This document shows positions 1 through 13,063 of a DNA stretch of 64,000 bases, in pieces. The notes under the pieces were generated by a model. That model worked only from the letters and a program-made list of their open reading frames with translations. It was not told where the DNA came from and searched no databases. The DNA is from PALSA-505 sp035308365 (lineage in GTDB: Bacteria > Actinomycetota > Actinomycetes > Streptosporangiales > Streptosporangiaceae), in NCBI GenBank assembly GCA_035308365.1, contig DATGGU010000104.1, positions 1 through 64,000 of the forward strand, read 5' to 3'. A program made the position numbers and the translations under genes. How positions within the stretch are numbered: position 1 is the stretch's first letter; the number at the start of each line of letters is the position of its first letter.

Positions 1-121
1 CAGAGTCAGCAATGGGGACTGGAGCAGGTCAGCCCGGGTGTGATGGCCTGGCTCACGCCGGCCGGGCGAAGATACGTCACCGTGCCCAGCCAGCATCCAA
101 CTTGATCATCAACACCGTGAG

Positions 122-1201
122 CTACGGGCGCGCTTCGAACACGAGGTTGAACGGTGTCTCGGCTACCCGGCGGAACCGGGTGAAGCCGCCCGCCGCGACG
201 ATGTCTGCGATCCTCGCCTCGCCGGCCTGCGCGCCGAGCGCGAGCCCGACCTCCTGGGAGAGCGAGGCCGGCGTGCACAGCAGCGTGGAGAACGCGTAGT
301 AGGCGCGGCCCACCGGGTTGAGGTTCTCTTCGACCCGGTCGCCGGCCATCGGCTCCACGATCATCCAGGTGCCGTCGGGCTTGAGTGTTCCGTGGACATG
401 ACGCGCGGCGCTCACCGGGTCGCCCATGTCGTGCAGGCAGTCGAACATCGTCACGAGGTCGTAGCCAGCACCCCCGTAGGCCGCCGCCGGGGCGGTCTCG
501 AAGCGGACCCGCCCGGACACGCCCGCCTCCTGCGCGTGGCGGCGCGCCGTCTCGATCGAGCCGTCGTGGTAGTCCGAGCCGGCGAAGGTGGAATTGGGGA
601 ACGCCTGGGCCATCAGGATCGTGGAGGACCCGTAGCCACAGCCGACATCGGCGACCAGCGCCCCCTGCTCGAGCTTGGCCACCACCCCATCGAGCGCGGG
701 CAGCCACGCGGTCGTCAGGTTCGCGTTGTAGCCCGGCCGGAAGAAGCGCTCACAGCCCTCGTGCACGTCGTGCACATGCTCATGCCAGCCGAAACCGGCA
801 CCGCTGATGGCCGCCTCGACGATTTTCGGCGAGTCGAGGACCGAGCCCAGGGCTATCTGGAAGAACCCTGGCAGATACGCCGGGCTGTCCGGGTCGGTGA
901 GGGCCACGGCCTGCTCCGGCGGCAGAGTGTAACGGCCGCTGTCCGGATCGTATTCGACATAGCCGCCCGCCGCCTGGGCGTTCAGCCACTCGCGGACGTA
1001 ACGCTCGGCGGTGTTGGTGCGCTCGGCCAGCTCGGCGGGCGACAGCGGGCCCGCACCGGCGAGTGCCTGGTACAGACCCAGCCTGTCGCCCATCACGACA
1101 AGTGCTGTGTTCAGGGTGGCGCCGACTTCGCCCACCGCACGGAACACGAATTCCATGAGTTTGTCCCCGTCGACTTCGACGGCTTGCTCGATAGTGGTCA
1201 C
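122..1201 (-). CDS. Class I SAM-dependent methyltransferase with N-terminal winged helix
   Basis: The product is 359 aa. The first ~110 residues form a winged-helix/dimerisation region of the O-methyltransferase type (around GDRLGLYQAL and LSPAELAERTNTAERYVREW). A Rossmann SAM-binding domain follows with motif I ADVGCGYGSS, an acidic residue after strand 2 (GSDYHDGS) and FDCLHDMGDP at motif IV. This layout and length match the mycobacterial Rv2258c-like family, whose substrate is not established. I chose the GTG start because GGAGGGG lies 4 nt upstream. A longer frame runs on upstream but has no such signal and crosses the divergent regulator. The gene is divergent from the LuxR ATPase 125 bp away, so that protein is a natural candidate regulator (inference). 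The substrate cannot be read from the sequence. Confidence 0.85.
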   Translation of the reverse strand: MTTIEQAVEVDGDKLMEFVFRAVGEVGATLNTALVVMGDRLGLYQALAGAGPLSPAELAERTNTAERYVREWLNAQAAGGYVEYDPDSGRYTLPPEQAVALTDPDSPAYLPGFFQIALGSVLDSPKIVEAAISGAGFGWHEHVHDVHEGCERFFRPGYNANLTTAWLPALDGVVAKLEQGALVADVGCGYGSSTILMAQAFPNSTFAGSDYHDGSIETARRHAQEAGVSGRVRFETAPAAAYGGAGYDLVTMFDCLHDMGDPVSAARHVHGTLKPDGTWMIVEPMAGDRVEENLNPVGRAYYAFSTLLCTPASLSQEVGLALGAQAGEARIADIVAAGGFTRFRRVAETPFNLVFEARP

Positions 1202-1326
1202 GATGCCCCTCCACGGCTGGATTTCTGGCGAGCGTAGGGCGGGGATGGCCGATCTCGCTTCCGGGGGGCACCTAGTCCTGAGCAGGTCTGTTCCGTGTCG
1301 CATCGGGGGATGCCTACAATCGCGCC

Positions 1327-4084
1327 ATGCTGGTGGGCCGTGATCATGAACGGCGGCAGATCGGGCAAGCCCTTGCCCGAGCGCGGTCTGGTACCAGCGC
1401 ATCGCTCGCGCTGGCCGGGGAGCCGGGAATCGGGAAGACGGCCCTGCTCGGGTACGCCGCCGAGCAGGCCACCGGGATGCGGCTGCTGCGTGCCCGCGGC
1501 GTCGAGTCCGAGGCACAGATCCCGTTCGGATCGCTGCTCGAACTGATCCGTCCCGCCTTGACGATGCTCGGCAGCATCCCAGCGCCCCAGGCTGCCGCGC
1601 TGGAAGGCGCGCTGGCGCTGCGGCCTGGGACAGCCCACGACCGGTTTGCGGTTGGCGCCGCAACGCTCAGCCTGCTCGCCGCCTACGCCGAGCAGGCTCC
1701 GGTTGCGGTGCTGGTCGACGACGCCCAATGGCTGGACGGGTCGAGCGCCCAGGCGTTGCTGTTCGCTTTCCGCAGGCTGGTGGCCGACCCGATCGCTGTC
1801 TTCATCGCCGTTCGCGAGGGCGAGCCGTCATTGCTCGACGGTGCCGACCTGCCGGTACTGCGGATCGGCGGACTGGCCAGCGACGAGGCCGCAAGGCTTG
1901 TGAGCGGGCTGGCACCGGAGGCGGCCAGGCGGCTGCACGTCGCCACCGCTGGTAACCCGCTTGCCCTGCTCGAGCTCGCCGCAGAGGCGCCGGACCTGGA
2001 GTTCGGTCCCGAAGGAGCTCCGGTCCTGGTCTCGGCCCGGATCTCGGGCGCGTTCCTGCGCCGGGCCGGCCTGCTCGGCCAGGCCGCCCGGCGGGCGCTG
2101 CTGCTGTCCGCAACAAGCGACACCGGGGATCTGCCAACGCTCGAGCGGGCCGCGGCCAGACTGGGGATCGATCTCTCGGAGCTTGCCGCCGCGGAGAGCG
2201 CTGGGCTGGTTGTGCTGCATCCGGGCGCGGTCGAGTTCCGGCATCCACTGGCCAGGTCGGCGATCTATACCGATGCACCCGCCGGCGAGCGCCGTGCGGC
2301 GCACCGGGCGCTTGCCGCCGCCCTGCCCGACCGGGACGTCGACCGGCGCGCCTGGCACCTCGCGGCGGCGGCGGCCGGCTCGGACGAAACAGCGGCGGCG
2401 GCCTTGGAGCAGGCAGGCGCCCGTGGCCTGGCCCGCAGCGCGTACGCTACCGCGGCTGCGGCGTTCGAGCGGGCAGGGCGCCTGTCCGCCGGTGGCGAAC
2501 GGCGGGCGCGGCTGCTGCGGGAGGCGGCCGAGGCAGGATGGCTGGCCGGCTTCACCGGCCGCGCTGCCGCCCTCCTGGACGAGGCCCGCGCGACGGCCAG
2601 CGACCCGGCGACGCTGGTCGGGATCGATGAGCTGGCCGGCCACATGGCGACCCGCTGCGGTCCGGTGATGCGCGGTCACGCGATCCTCACCGCGGCGGCG
2701 CGGCGGGCAGATCCCGAGCGCGCCGTCGCGATGCTCGCCGAGGCCGCACTCGCCAGCTTCATCGCTGGCAAGCCGGCCGAGATGCTGTCGGCCGCCGAGC
2801 GGGTGCACGCGCTGATGCCCGGCGATCCCTCCCCGCGCGCCCGCTTCCTGGCCGCGATGACGGCCGGGATGGCCCGCATCATCGGCGGCGATGCGGCGGC
2901 CGGAGCGGAAGCGGTCCACGAGGCGATCACGCTCGCCGAGAGCTCGGCGGGCCTGCGCGAGGACATGCGGCTGGTCCCGTGGCTGACCCTGGGGCCGCTG
3001 TTCCTGCGGCAGACCGCCGCCGGGCGGCTGCTGCTCGATCACGCGCTGCGGACCGCCCGCGCCCGCGCCGCGGTCGGCGCCCTGCCCTTCGTGCTCAACC
3101 TGGTCGCCCGCGACCAGGCCGGGACCGGCCGCTGGGCCGCCGCCGCGGCCACCTATCAGGAGGCGATCGACCTGGCCCGCGAGAGCGGGCAGCAGGCCGA
3201 GCTGACGTTCGGCCTGGCCGGTCTCGCCGGGCTGCAGGCTCGCCGCGGGCGGGAACAGGAGTGCCGGGCCGCCGTCGCCGAAGTCCTCGGCCTGTGCCAT
3301 GAGCTTGGGACGGGAATTTACGAGATCTGGGCGACCGCGGCGCTCGGTGAGCTAGAGCTCGGCCTTGGCGACGCGGCGCGCGCCGCGGAGCACTTCGAGC
3401 ACCAGCGGGGACTACTGAGCGATCTGGCGATCACCGATGTCGATCTGTGGCCGGCCGCCGAACTCACCGACGCCTACATCCGGCTCGGCCAGGCCGGCGA
3501 CGCACAGCGGGTCTGCGCGGAGTTCACGGCCGCGGCGAAGGCGAAGCAGCAGCCGTGGTCGCTGGCTCGCGCGCTGCGCTGCCAGGGACTGCTGGCCGCG
3601 GACACCGGCTTCTCCGCATGCTTCGAACAGGCGATGCGCCTGCACGAGCAGACACCCGATACCTTCGAAGCGGCCCGCACGCGGCTGGCCTATGGAGAGC
3701 GGCTGCGGCGCGCCAGGAACCGGGTTCTCGCCCGCGAGCAGCTCCGCGCCGCCGTGGACGTCTTCGAGCATCTCGACGCCCGCCCGTGGGCCGATCGTGC
3801 CCGCGCGGAACTCGCGGCGACCGGCGAGACGCGCCGGCGGCGAGACCCGGACACAATCGGCGAACTAACGCCGCAGGAGCTGCAGATCGCGCTCCTGCTC
3901 ACCGGGGGAAAGACAACACGCGAAACCGCGGCCGCCCTGTTCCTCAGCCCGAAGACCGTCGAATACCACCTCCGCCACGTCTACCAGAGGCTCGGCGTCA
4001 ACTCACGCGACCAGCTTGCGGCGGCACTCGCCGGGCAAACGCACCAGCAAAGCGAACAGGCCCTTCCCCGCGAAACCGACCCGG

Positions 4085-4095
<11 letters not shown>
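1327..4095 (+). CDS. LuxR-family ATPase transcriptional regulator (LAL type)
   Basis: The product is 922 aa, the usual size for large ATP-binding LuxR regulators. It opens with LVGRDHERRQI and a Walker A at about residues 30-40 (GEPGIGKTALL). A Walker B-like strand lies near 125 (VAVLVDDAQWLD). The middle 600 residues are alpha-helical TPR-like repeats rich in Ala, Arg and Glu. The last ~60 residues form a LuxR/GerE helix-turn-helix (LTPQELQIALLL, then LFLSPKTVEYHLRHVYQRLG). The family binds ATP and an inducer through the NACHT/TPR part and activates nearby genes. Here the divergent methyltransferase is the likely target (inference). The 3' end overlaps the convergent gcvP gene by 11 bp, so there is no room for a separate terminator. 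The inducer is unknown. Confidence 0.9.
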
Positions 4096-6898
<2,803 letters not shown>

Positions 6899-6980
6899 GA
6901 GGGGGACCTCCGGGCTGTCACGATCACGTGCCGCCGAAGCGGCCGCCGGACTCCCCCTCTGTCATCGCACAACCGCGATT

Positions 6981-7079
6981 CCAGAGACACCTGTCTCGTC
7001 CGGTCCGTTGGCCTGAGAGGTTCCGGGGATGTTGCCCCTTCGGCGTCCCTGGCTGGCTGCCTGAGAACTCTCCCGAACG
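6981..7079 (-). ncRNA. Glycine riboswitch upstream of gcvP
   Basis: On the minus strand the leader reads CGGGAGAGTT, then GCCGAAGGGGCAAC, then CCTCTCAGGC, then a GGAC...GACAGG segment. These are the conserved blocks of the glycine aptamer (the GAAGGGGCAA internal loop and the CUCUCAGGC strand pairing with GGGAGAG). I can make out one complete aptamer, ending about 80 nt before the gcvP start. A second, degenerate aptamer would have to lie in the remaining leader and I do not see its signature. By family knowledge, glycine binding turns on glycine cleavage genes. The edges are approximate. Confidence 0.88.
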
Positions 7080-7186
7080 AGGTCGTCGGCTATCCGCCGA
7101 GTCTACCCCGGCACCCCGCCGGCCCGCCGTTTCGCGGCGGCATCCGCCGCGAGACGAAGACCAGGAAGGACCTACGTCAAACTGAT

Positions 7187-7804
<618 letters not shown>

Positions 7805-7926
7805 GCCCACCTCCGACGGGCCTGGCCCGGGACACACTCTGGTGCCCGTATCCGCACGCTAGGACGGCCAGCACCAACCGTCAACGATCCCCTTCGGCGC
7901 GTCGCCGAAACACGCCAAACCGCCCG

Positions 7927-8397
7927 TTATGTCGAACGGCCGAAGTCCTCTGGGGTGATCGTGTCGAGGAACTCGCGGAACTTCTCGACCTCGTCTTCCT
8001 GCTCATCCGGAATCGGCACACCGGCTTCGTCCAGGATCTCGTCGCTGGCGAAGATCTCCGCACCGGTCCGCAGCGCGAGCGCGATCGAGTCCGACGGCCG
8101 CGCGCTCACTTCCTTCCCGTTGGAGAACACCAGGTCGGCGAAGTAGATCCCGTCCCGCAGCGCGGTGATCTTGACCGTGCGCAACTGCACGCCAAGAGCC
8201 TCCAGCACATCACGGAGCAGGTCGTGGGTCAGCGGCCGCGGTGGGACCATGCCCTGCTGGGCAAAGGCGATCGCGGTTGCCTCGACCGCGCCGATCCAAA
8301 TCGGCAGGTACCGTTCGCCCTGCATCTCCTTCAGCAGGACGATGGGCTGGTTCGTGGGCATCTCGACCCGGACGCCGACGACCTCCATCTGCCTCAC
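7927..8397 (-). CDS. Bifunctional nuclease family protein (DUF151)
   Basis: The product is 156 aa. It shows the conserved DUF151 core: MEVVGVRVEMPTNQPIVLLKE at the start, YLPIWIGAVEATAIAFAQQG near residue 35, RPLTHDLLRDVLEALG, and the signature SARPSDSIALALRTGAEIFA near 110. The family is called bifunctional nuclease after a plant relative; its role in actinobacteria is not settled. The frame is open further upstream, but the GTG three codons before MEVVG has GGAGGA 7 nt upstream and homologues start here. The gene follows ftsR on the same strand and precedes the MerR gene, an arrangement conserved in Mycobacterium (Rv1828-Rv1830). Confidence 0.92.
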   Translation of the reverse strand: MRQMEVVGVRVEMPTNQPIVLLKEMQGERYLPIWIGAVEATAIAFAQQGMVPPRPLTHDLLRDVLEALGVQLRTVKITALRDGIYFADLVFSNGKEVSARPSDSIALALRTGAEIFASDEILDEAGVPIPDEQEDEVEKFREFLDTITPEDFGRST

Positions 8398-8551
8398 GGC
8401 GGCTCCTCCGCGCTCGGTCAACCCTTGGCCCTGATCTGGGGCACTCCCTTTGTCAAAGTACACCCGCTATAGCTGTACAGCCGACTTCGGGCGGGCCTCC
8501 GGAGTAACAAAACCAGACCCGGGTTGGTCCTCTCTAGTCACAAAATTAGCG

Positions 8552-9205
8552 CTATGCCAACCCTGCATCGCCGAGCTCTGCCTCGACAAGGGCGGCGTGC
8601 AACTGCATCGACAGGGCCGCGATGTCTCGCGCGGTCTGGCCGGCCCGGCCGGCCGCTCCTGGGTTGCGCTGGTGCAGCAGCGGGGCCACCACCTGCTCGA
8701 TGAGCGCCGTTTCGCGCTCCGCGGCGGCCTTGACCGCCCGCAGGTGCCGGGCCTGGACGCCGTACCTGCTCAGCCCCGCGACCAGCTTGGCCACGGTGAG
8801 CGCGTCCTGGCCGTAGCGCCGTCCCCGCCGCCGCACCAGGCCGAACTCCTCCAGTTCGTCCAGGCGGGCGCCGTCGATGTCCGCGGCATCGAGCAGTTCC
8901 GCCCGGGTCATCGTCGCGGTCTCACCAGCCCGCGGCGGCACCACGGCCTCGCCGGGCGAGTCGAGCCGCTCCTTGATCACCTTCAGCGGCAGGTAGTGGT
9001 CGCGCTGCGCGGTCAGGATGTACCGCAGCCGCTCCACATCGCGCCGGCTGAACCGCCGGTACCCGGACGGCGCCCGGGCCGGCTCGATAAGCCCCTCCGA
9101 CTCCAGAAACCGGATCTTGGAGATCCTGATGTCCGGAAACTCCCCGCTGAGCTGCGCAAGCACCTCACCGATCCCGTAATAAGCCCGCGCCGGCTGAGCA
9201 CTCAT
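8552..9205 (-). CDS. ftsR: MerR-family regulator FtsR (Rv1828-like)
   Basis: The product is 217 aa. The N-terminal winged helix (YYGIGEVLAQL...DIRISKIRFLESEGLIEP...GYRRFSRRDVERLRYIL) matches the FtsR group. The C-terminal half forms a helical effector-like domain (TMTRAELLDAADIDGARLDELEEFGL...). In corynebacteria and mycobacteria FtsR activates ftsZ. I chose the ATG with GGGGAG 8 nt upstream, where homologues begin. The frame stays open for another 520 nt upstream only because it runs through the repeat array, whose main periods are multiples of three; that extension is not real coding sequence. garA lies upstream on the same strand, but the hairpin array between them probably separates the transcripts. 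Confidence 0.9.
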   Translation of the reverse strand: MSAQPARAYYGIGEVLAQLSGEFPDIRISKIRFLESEGLIEPARAPSGYRRFSRRDVERLRYILTAQRDHYLPLKVIKERLDSPGEAVVPPRAGETATMTRAELLDAADIDGARLDELEEFGLVRRRGRRYGQDALTVAKLVAGLSRYGVQARHLRAVKAAAERETALIEQVVAPLLHQRNPGAAGRAGQTARDIAALSMQLHAALVEAELGDAGLA

Positions 9206-9229
9206 GCCAGATGCTCCCCAAGCCCGCGA

Positions 9230-9745
9230 CCCACGGACCCCAGCCCGGGGCGTGAGGGTCCGCGGCCCCCAGCCCAGCCACGGACCCCAGCCAGGGACGC
9301 GGGGCCCCCGGCCCAGCCACGGACCCCAGCCAGGGGCGTGGGGGTCCGGGGGGCTCGGCCCCCCGGATAAATACCGCGGGCCACGGCGAAGGCGGCCAAA
9401 GGCCACCAAGCCGCCCCGGCCGCCCCGCCAGCGAGGCGGTCCGGAACCCCAGCCCAGCCACAGACCCCAGCCAGGGACGTGGGGGTCCGGGGGGCTCGGC
9501 CCCCCGGATAAACACCGCGGGCCATGGCAAAGGCGGCCAAAGGCCACCAAGCAGCCCCGGCCGCCCCGCCAGCGTGCCGGTCCGGAACCCCAGCCCAGCC
9601 ACAGACCCCAGCCAGGAACGCGGGGCCCCCGGCCCAGCCACGGACCCCAGCCAGGGGCGTGGGGGTCCGGGGGGCTCGGCCCCCCGGGTAAATATCGCGG
9701 GCCATGGCGAAGGTGGCCAAAGGCCACCGAGCAGCGCCGGCCGCC
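9230..9745 (-). repeat. Array of GC-rich two-hairpin repeats between garA and ftsR
   Basis: Three copies of a ~90-bp element start at 9340, 9481 and 9661 (spacing 141 and 180 bp), joined by smaller ~39-bp repeats containing CCCAGCCACGGACCCCAGCC. Each copy has a strong hairpin with 9-bp arms CCGGGGGGC/GCCCCCCGG and a TCG loop (third copy 9667-9687). About 25 bp away is a second hairpin with 7-bp arms and a 3-nt loop (third copy 9712-9728). Read on the minus strand, the array begins 17 nt after the garA stop. In copies 1 and 2 one stem pair is G-U in minus-strand RNA but mismatched as C-A in the plus-strand sense, which favours the minus strand as the RNA sense. A fourth copy lies after sepH at 51966-52060. 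The array fills the whole garA-ftsR gap. Confidence 0.9.
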
Positions 9746-9761
9746 TCGCCCCCGTAGGCGC

Positions 9762-10307
9762 TCATCCCTGGTCCGCCGCGCCCCCGCCGTCGATTCCGTC
9801 GCGGGGATGAGTCAGGAACACCAGGCGGAACTTGCCCACCTGCACTTCGTCGCCGCCGTTGAGACCGGCCACCTCGATGCGCTCCCGGTTCACATAGGTG
9901 CCGTTCAGGCTGCCCACGTCGCGCACGGTGAACGAACCGCCCTGCCGGTAGAACTCCGCGTGCCTGCGGGACACGGTGACATCGTCGAGGAAGATATCGC
10001 TCTCCGGGTGACGCCCGGCCGTGGTGAGGTCGCTGTCGAGCAGGAATCTGCTGCCCGCGTTCGGCCCGCGTTTCACGACGAGCAGCGCTGTGCCCGCCGG
10101 AAGTGCCGCCGCCGCTGCCGCGTCGGCTCCCGACTCGTCCGCCACCTCCGGCTCGGCGGACTCCCAGCCCCCGAGGGAGATCGTGGAAGTGGATTCGCCT
10201 GGCCGCTCGCCGCTGGTGCCGCGGGCGAGCGGGTTGCCGCAGTGTGAGCAGAATCGGGCGCCTTCGGGGTTCGGGCGGCCGCACCGGGTGCAATAGACGC
10301 TCGGCAT
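9762..10307 (-). CDS. garA: GarA-like FHA-domain protein with N-terminal zinc ribbon
   Basis: The product is 181 aa. The first 25 residues form a zinc ribbon with two CxxC pairs (CTRCG and CSHCG). A short linker contains the Ser/Thr-rich ESTST segment, in the position of the phosphorylated N-terminal motif of GarA. The FHA domain occupies about residues 75-165 with the phosphothreonine-binding signatures GRHPESDIFLDD, VSRRHAEF and LNGTYVN. In Mycobacterium GarA is switched by PknB/PknG and controls 2-oxoglutarate and glutamate enzymes. The linker here resembles but does not match the mycobacterial ETTS sequence, so conserved phosphorylation is an inference. A 257-bp gap with a GTGGCGCG hairpin (10420-10440) separates it from the upstream gene. 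Confidence 0.9.
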   Translation of the reverse strand: MPSVYCTRCGRPNPEGARFCSHCGNPLARGTSGERPGESTSTISLGGWESAEPEVADESGADAAAAAALPAGTALLVVKRGPNAGSRFLLDSDLTTAGRHPESDIFLDDVTVSRRHAEFYRQGGSFTVRDVGSLNGTYVNRERIEVAGLNGGDEVQVGKFRLVFLTHPRDGIDGGGAADQG

Positions 10308-10564
10308 TGCTTCGCCCGGCCTCCCATCAATCGGCCATGCAGTCGGGGCGGGACTGAGCCCGGTATGGCTGCCCCGCGGCGTGAACTCCGGTGATGAGGT
10401 CAAAACTACCCGGGCTCTGGTGGCGCGGTCCACGCGCCACGCGAGACGGCTCCCCCATCGCCTGTTGTGACCGCCCATCGTGCCGGGATTCTCTCACGCG
10501 GCCCCGCCAGGTGGTCCGCCTGTGACTACCTCGGTCTGTCCATGCGCTGTCCGTAACGAGTGTG

Positions 10565-13063
10565 TCAGCTCCCGGCCCGCTCCACCACCGCACCCCACTC
10601 GTCGAGCAGGGACTGGGCGGCGTCGTCGTCCTCGCCCTCGGCCCACAGGTGGGTCAGTGCCCCGGCCGGGTCGGGCAGCACCAGGACCCAGCCGCGGCCC
10701 GGCTCGACCACGCGCACTCCGTCGGTGGTGTCCAGTTGCCGGTCCCCGGCCGCCTCCACCACGGCCCGCATCACCCCGCCCTTGGCCGCCCACGGGGTCG
10801 GCATGGACAGCCGCAGCAGGTGCGCCGACGGGATTCGCGCGTCGATCTGGCTGAGCGAGAGCTTGGTCCGTGCGACCAGCCCGAGCAGCCGGGTGAAGGC
10901 GGCGATGCCGTCCATGGTCCGGCAGAACTCCGGCACGATGAACCCGCCGCGCCCGTCCGCCGCCAGGATCACGTCGCCGGCGGCCGCCGCCTCGGTGAGC
11001 GCGTCCATGGACGTGGCGGTCCAGTCCACCCGCACGCCGTGGAACCGGCACACCTGTTCGGCCACCCGGGTGGTGGTGACCGGCAGCGCCACCCGTCCCG
11101 ACTTGCGCTCCGCGGCCACCAGGTCCAGCACGACGAGCAGCGCCCGGTCATCGGGGACCATCTCGCCCTTCTCGTCGAGCAGCGTGATCCGCTCGCCCAC
11201 CGTGTCGAACCGCACTCCGAACGCCGCCCGCGACGACGAGACCAGCTCGCCGACCCGCTGCATGCCGGCCCGCTGCTGGGCCAGCGTCTCGGTGGGCGAC
11301 ACCTCGTCCAGCCGGGCGTTGACCATGAGCACGTCCATGCCCAGGCGGCCGACCAGGCCGGGCAGCACGAGCGTCGTGGTGCCGCCGGCGCAGTCGGCGA
11401 CCAGCTTCAGGCCGGCCTCGCGCACCCCGGATATGTCCACGCAGCGCAGCAGTTCCCTGGTGTAGGACTCGATGATCCGGGGCGGGTAGGACAACTCGGC
11501 GATCTCGCCGGGGAACGCCCGCCGGAACTCCTCGCGGGAGAACACCCGTTCGATCTTGCGCCGTGCCGCCTGGGACAGGTCGGCGCCGCGCTCGTCGAGG
11601 AAGACCAGGTCAATGGACTGCGGGTCGCCCGGCGTGGTGCGGATCGCGATGCCGCCGCCGTAGGGGCCGCGCCCGGTCTCGAACCTGGCCACCGGCAGCG
11701 CCTGCGCCTCCAGGTCCACCACGTTGATCGCGCTCGAGTTCAGCGCCGCCTGCACCGCCCGCTTCAGCGTGCGGGCGGCCCTGGAGGCGTCGCGCGAGGT
11801 GGTGACCGTCGAGTCCTTCTTCAGCGTGCTGGCGTAGGCGCTGGCCAGCCGCACGCACAGCTCCGGCGTGATCTCGACGTTGATCAGCCCGGACACGCCG
11901 CGGCGGCCGAACAGCGTGCGCTGGCCGCGCGACTCCCAGATCACGCTGGTGTTGATCACCGCGCCGGCCTCGATGGTCTTGAACGGGTAGACCTTCACCC
12001 CGGCGGACAGGTAGGCCTCGGGCTCGATCACGCACTCATCCCCGACGACCGCGTTCTCCTCGATCCGTGCCGAGGCCATCACGTCGGTCTTCTTGCCGAT
12101 CACGCAGCCGCGCAGGGTCGCGCCCTGGCCGATGTAGACGTTGGAGTGCACGACGGCGCGGTGCAGGAACGCCCCCTCCTTCACCACCGCGTTGCTGCCG
12201 ACCACGGTGTACTCCCGCAGCGTCGCGCCGGCTTCGATCTTGGCATAGTCCCCGACGACCACCGGGCCGGTGAGGATCGCCTCGGGATCGACCTCCGCAC
12301 CCTCGGCGACCCAGACCCCCGGCGACACCTCGAAGCCGTCGATGTCCGCCGACACCCGGCCGGACATCACGTCCGCCTGCGCCCGCAGGTAGCTCTCGTG
12401 CGTGCCCACGTCCTCCCAGTAGCCGGTGCCGACCCAGCCGTACAGCGGTGCCCCGCGCTTCAGCAGCCGCGGGAACACGTCCCCGGACCAGTCCACCACC
12501 TCGCCCGGCGGCACCTCGTCCAGCACCTCGGGCTGCATCACGTAGATGCCGGTGTTCACCGTGTCCGAGAACACCTGGCCCCAGTTGGGCTTCTCCAGGA
12601 AGCGCTGGATCCGGCCGTCCTCCCCGGTGATCACGATGCCGAATTCCAGCGGGTTGGGCTTGCGGCTCAGCGCGACGGTGACCAGGGCACCGTTCCGCTC
12701 ATGAAATTTGACCAGCTCGGACAGGTCGATGTCGGTGAGAGCGTCGCCGGAGATGACCAGGAATGGCTCGTCGCGCAGCGCATCCTGCGCGTTCTTCACG
12801 CTGCCGGCCGTGCCGAGCGGCTCTTCCTCGGTCGCGTACTGCAGGTTCAGCCCGAAGTCCTCACCGTCGCCGAAGTAGTTCCGCACCAGCGAGGCGAGAA
12901 ACTGGACGGTGACCACCGTTTCGCTGAACCCATGCCGCTTGACCAGCCTCAGCACGTGCTCCATGATCGGGCGGTTGACCACGGGCAGCATGGGTTTGGG
13001 CTGGCTGGCGGTCATCGGCCGTAGCCGGGTCCCCTCACCGCCCGCCATGACGACGGCCTTCAC
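10565..13063 (-). CDS. Nucleotidyltransferase / phosphohexomutase-like two-domain protein (mannose-1-phosphate guanylyltransferase type)
   Basis: The product is 832 aa. Residues 1-240 form a sugar-phosphate nucleotidyltransferase (KAVVMAGGEGTRLRPMT, KPMLPVVNRPIMEH, VISGDALTDID). Residues ~250-370 form a left-handed beta-helix of hexapeptide repeats (GPVVVGDYAKIEAGA, GCVIGKKTDV). The remaining ~450 residues resemble a phosphoglucomutase/phosphomannomutase fold (FGRRGVSGLINVEITPEL, TLKKDSTVTTSRDAS, a metal-binding-like FDTVGERI). The usual phosphoserine loop reads TTSRDAS and the metal loop DxDxD is FDTVG, so mutase activity may be lost. Actinobacterial annotations call it mannose-1-phosphate guanylyltransferase. 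Its start overlaps the stop of the phosphatidyltransferase gene by 4 bp, so the two are translationally coupled. Together they point to mannose or phosphoinositide-sugar metabolism. Confidence 0.85.
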   Translation of the reverse strand: MKAVVMAGGEGTRLRPMTASQPKPMLPVVNRPIMEHVLRLVKRHGFSETVVTVQFLASLVRNYFGDGEDFGLNLQYATEEEPLGTAGSVKNAQDALRDEPFLVISGDALTDIDLSELVKFHERNGALVTVALSRKPNPLEFGIVITGEDGRIQRFLEKPNWGQVFSDTVNTGIYVMQPEVLDEVPPGEVVDWSGDVFPRLLKRGAPLYGWVGTGYWEDVGTHESYLRAQADVMSGRVSADIDGFEVSPGVWVAEGAEVDPEAILTGPVVVGDYAKIEAGATLREYTVVGSNAVVKEGAFLHRAVVHSNVYIGQGATLRGCVIGKKTDVMASARIEENAVVGDECVIEPEAYLSAGVKVYPFKTIEAGAVINTSVIWESRGQRTLFGRRGVSGLINVEITPELCVRLASAYASTLKKDSTVTTSRDASRAARTLKRAVQAALNSSAINVVDLEAQALPVARFETGRGPYGGGIAIRTTPGDPQSIDLVFLDERGADLSQAARRKIERVFSREEFRRAFPGEIAELSYPPRIIESYTRELLRCVDISGVREAGLKLVADCAGGTTTLVLPGLVGRLGMDVLMVNARLDEVSPTETLAQQRAGMQRVGELVSSSRAAFGVRFDTVGERITLLDEKGEMVPDDRALLVVLDLVAAERKSGRVALPVTTTRVAEQVCRFHGVRVDWTATSMDALTEAAAAGDVILAADGRGGFIVPEFCRTMDGIAAFTRLLGLVARTKLSLSQIDARIPSAHLLRLSMPTPWAAKGGVMRAVVEAAGDRQLDTTDGVRVVEPGRGWVLVLPDPAGALTHLWAEGEDDDAAQSLLDEWGAVVERAGS

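Noticed and set aside
6..707. Open frames on both strands at the left window edge
   Set aside because: They are shadows of the methyltransferase gene; the first 121 bp hold no supported gene.
8552..9727. A 391-codon version of FtsR whose N-terminus is encoded by the hairpin repeats
   Set aside because: The extension exists only because the main repeat periods (141 and 180 bp) are multiples of three and contain no stop. FtsR homologues begin at the ATG with GGGGAG upstream, and the repeat-encoded peptide is low-complexity Pro/Gly/Trp.
9230..9745. CRISPR array
   Set aside because: The repeats are long, imperfect and unevenly spaced, with no unique spacers and no cas genes nearby; they are hairpin elements.
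10562..13024. An 820-codon plus-strand frame opposite the nucleotidyltransferase gene
   Set aside because: Same type of shadow; the minus strand has a full nucleotidyltransferase sequence.
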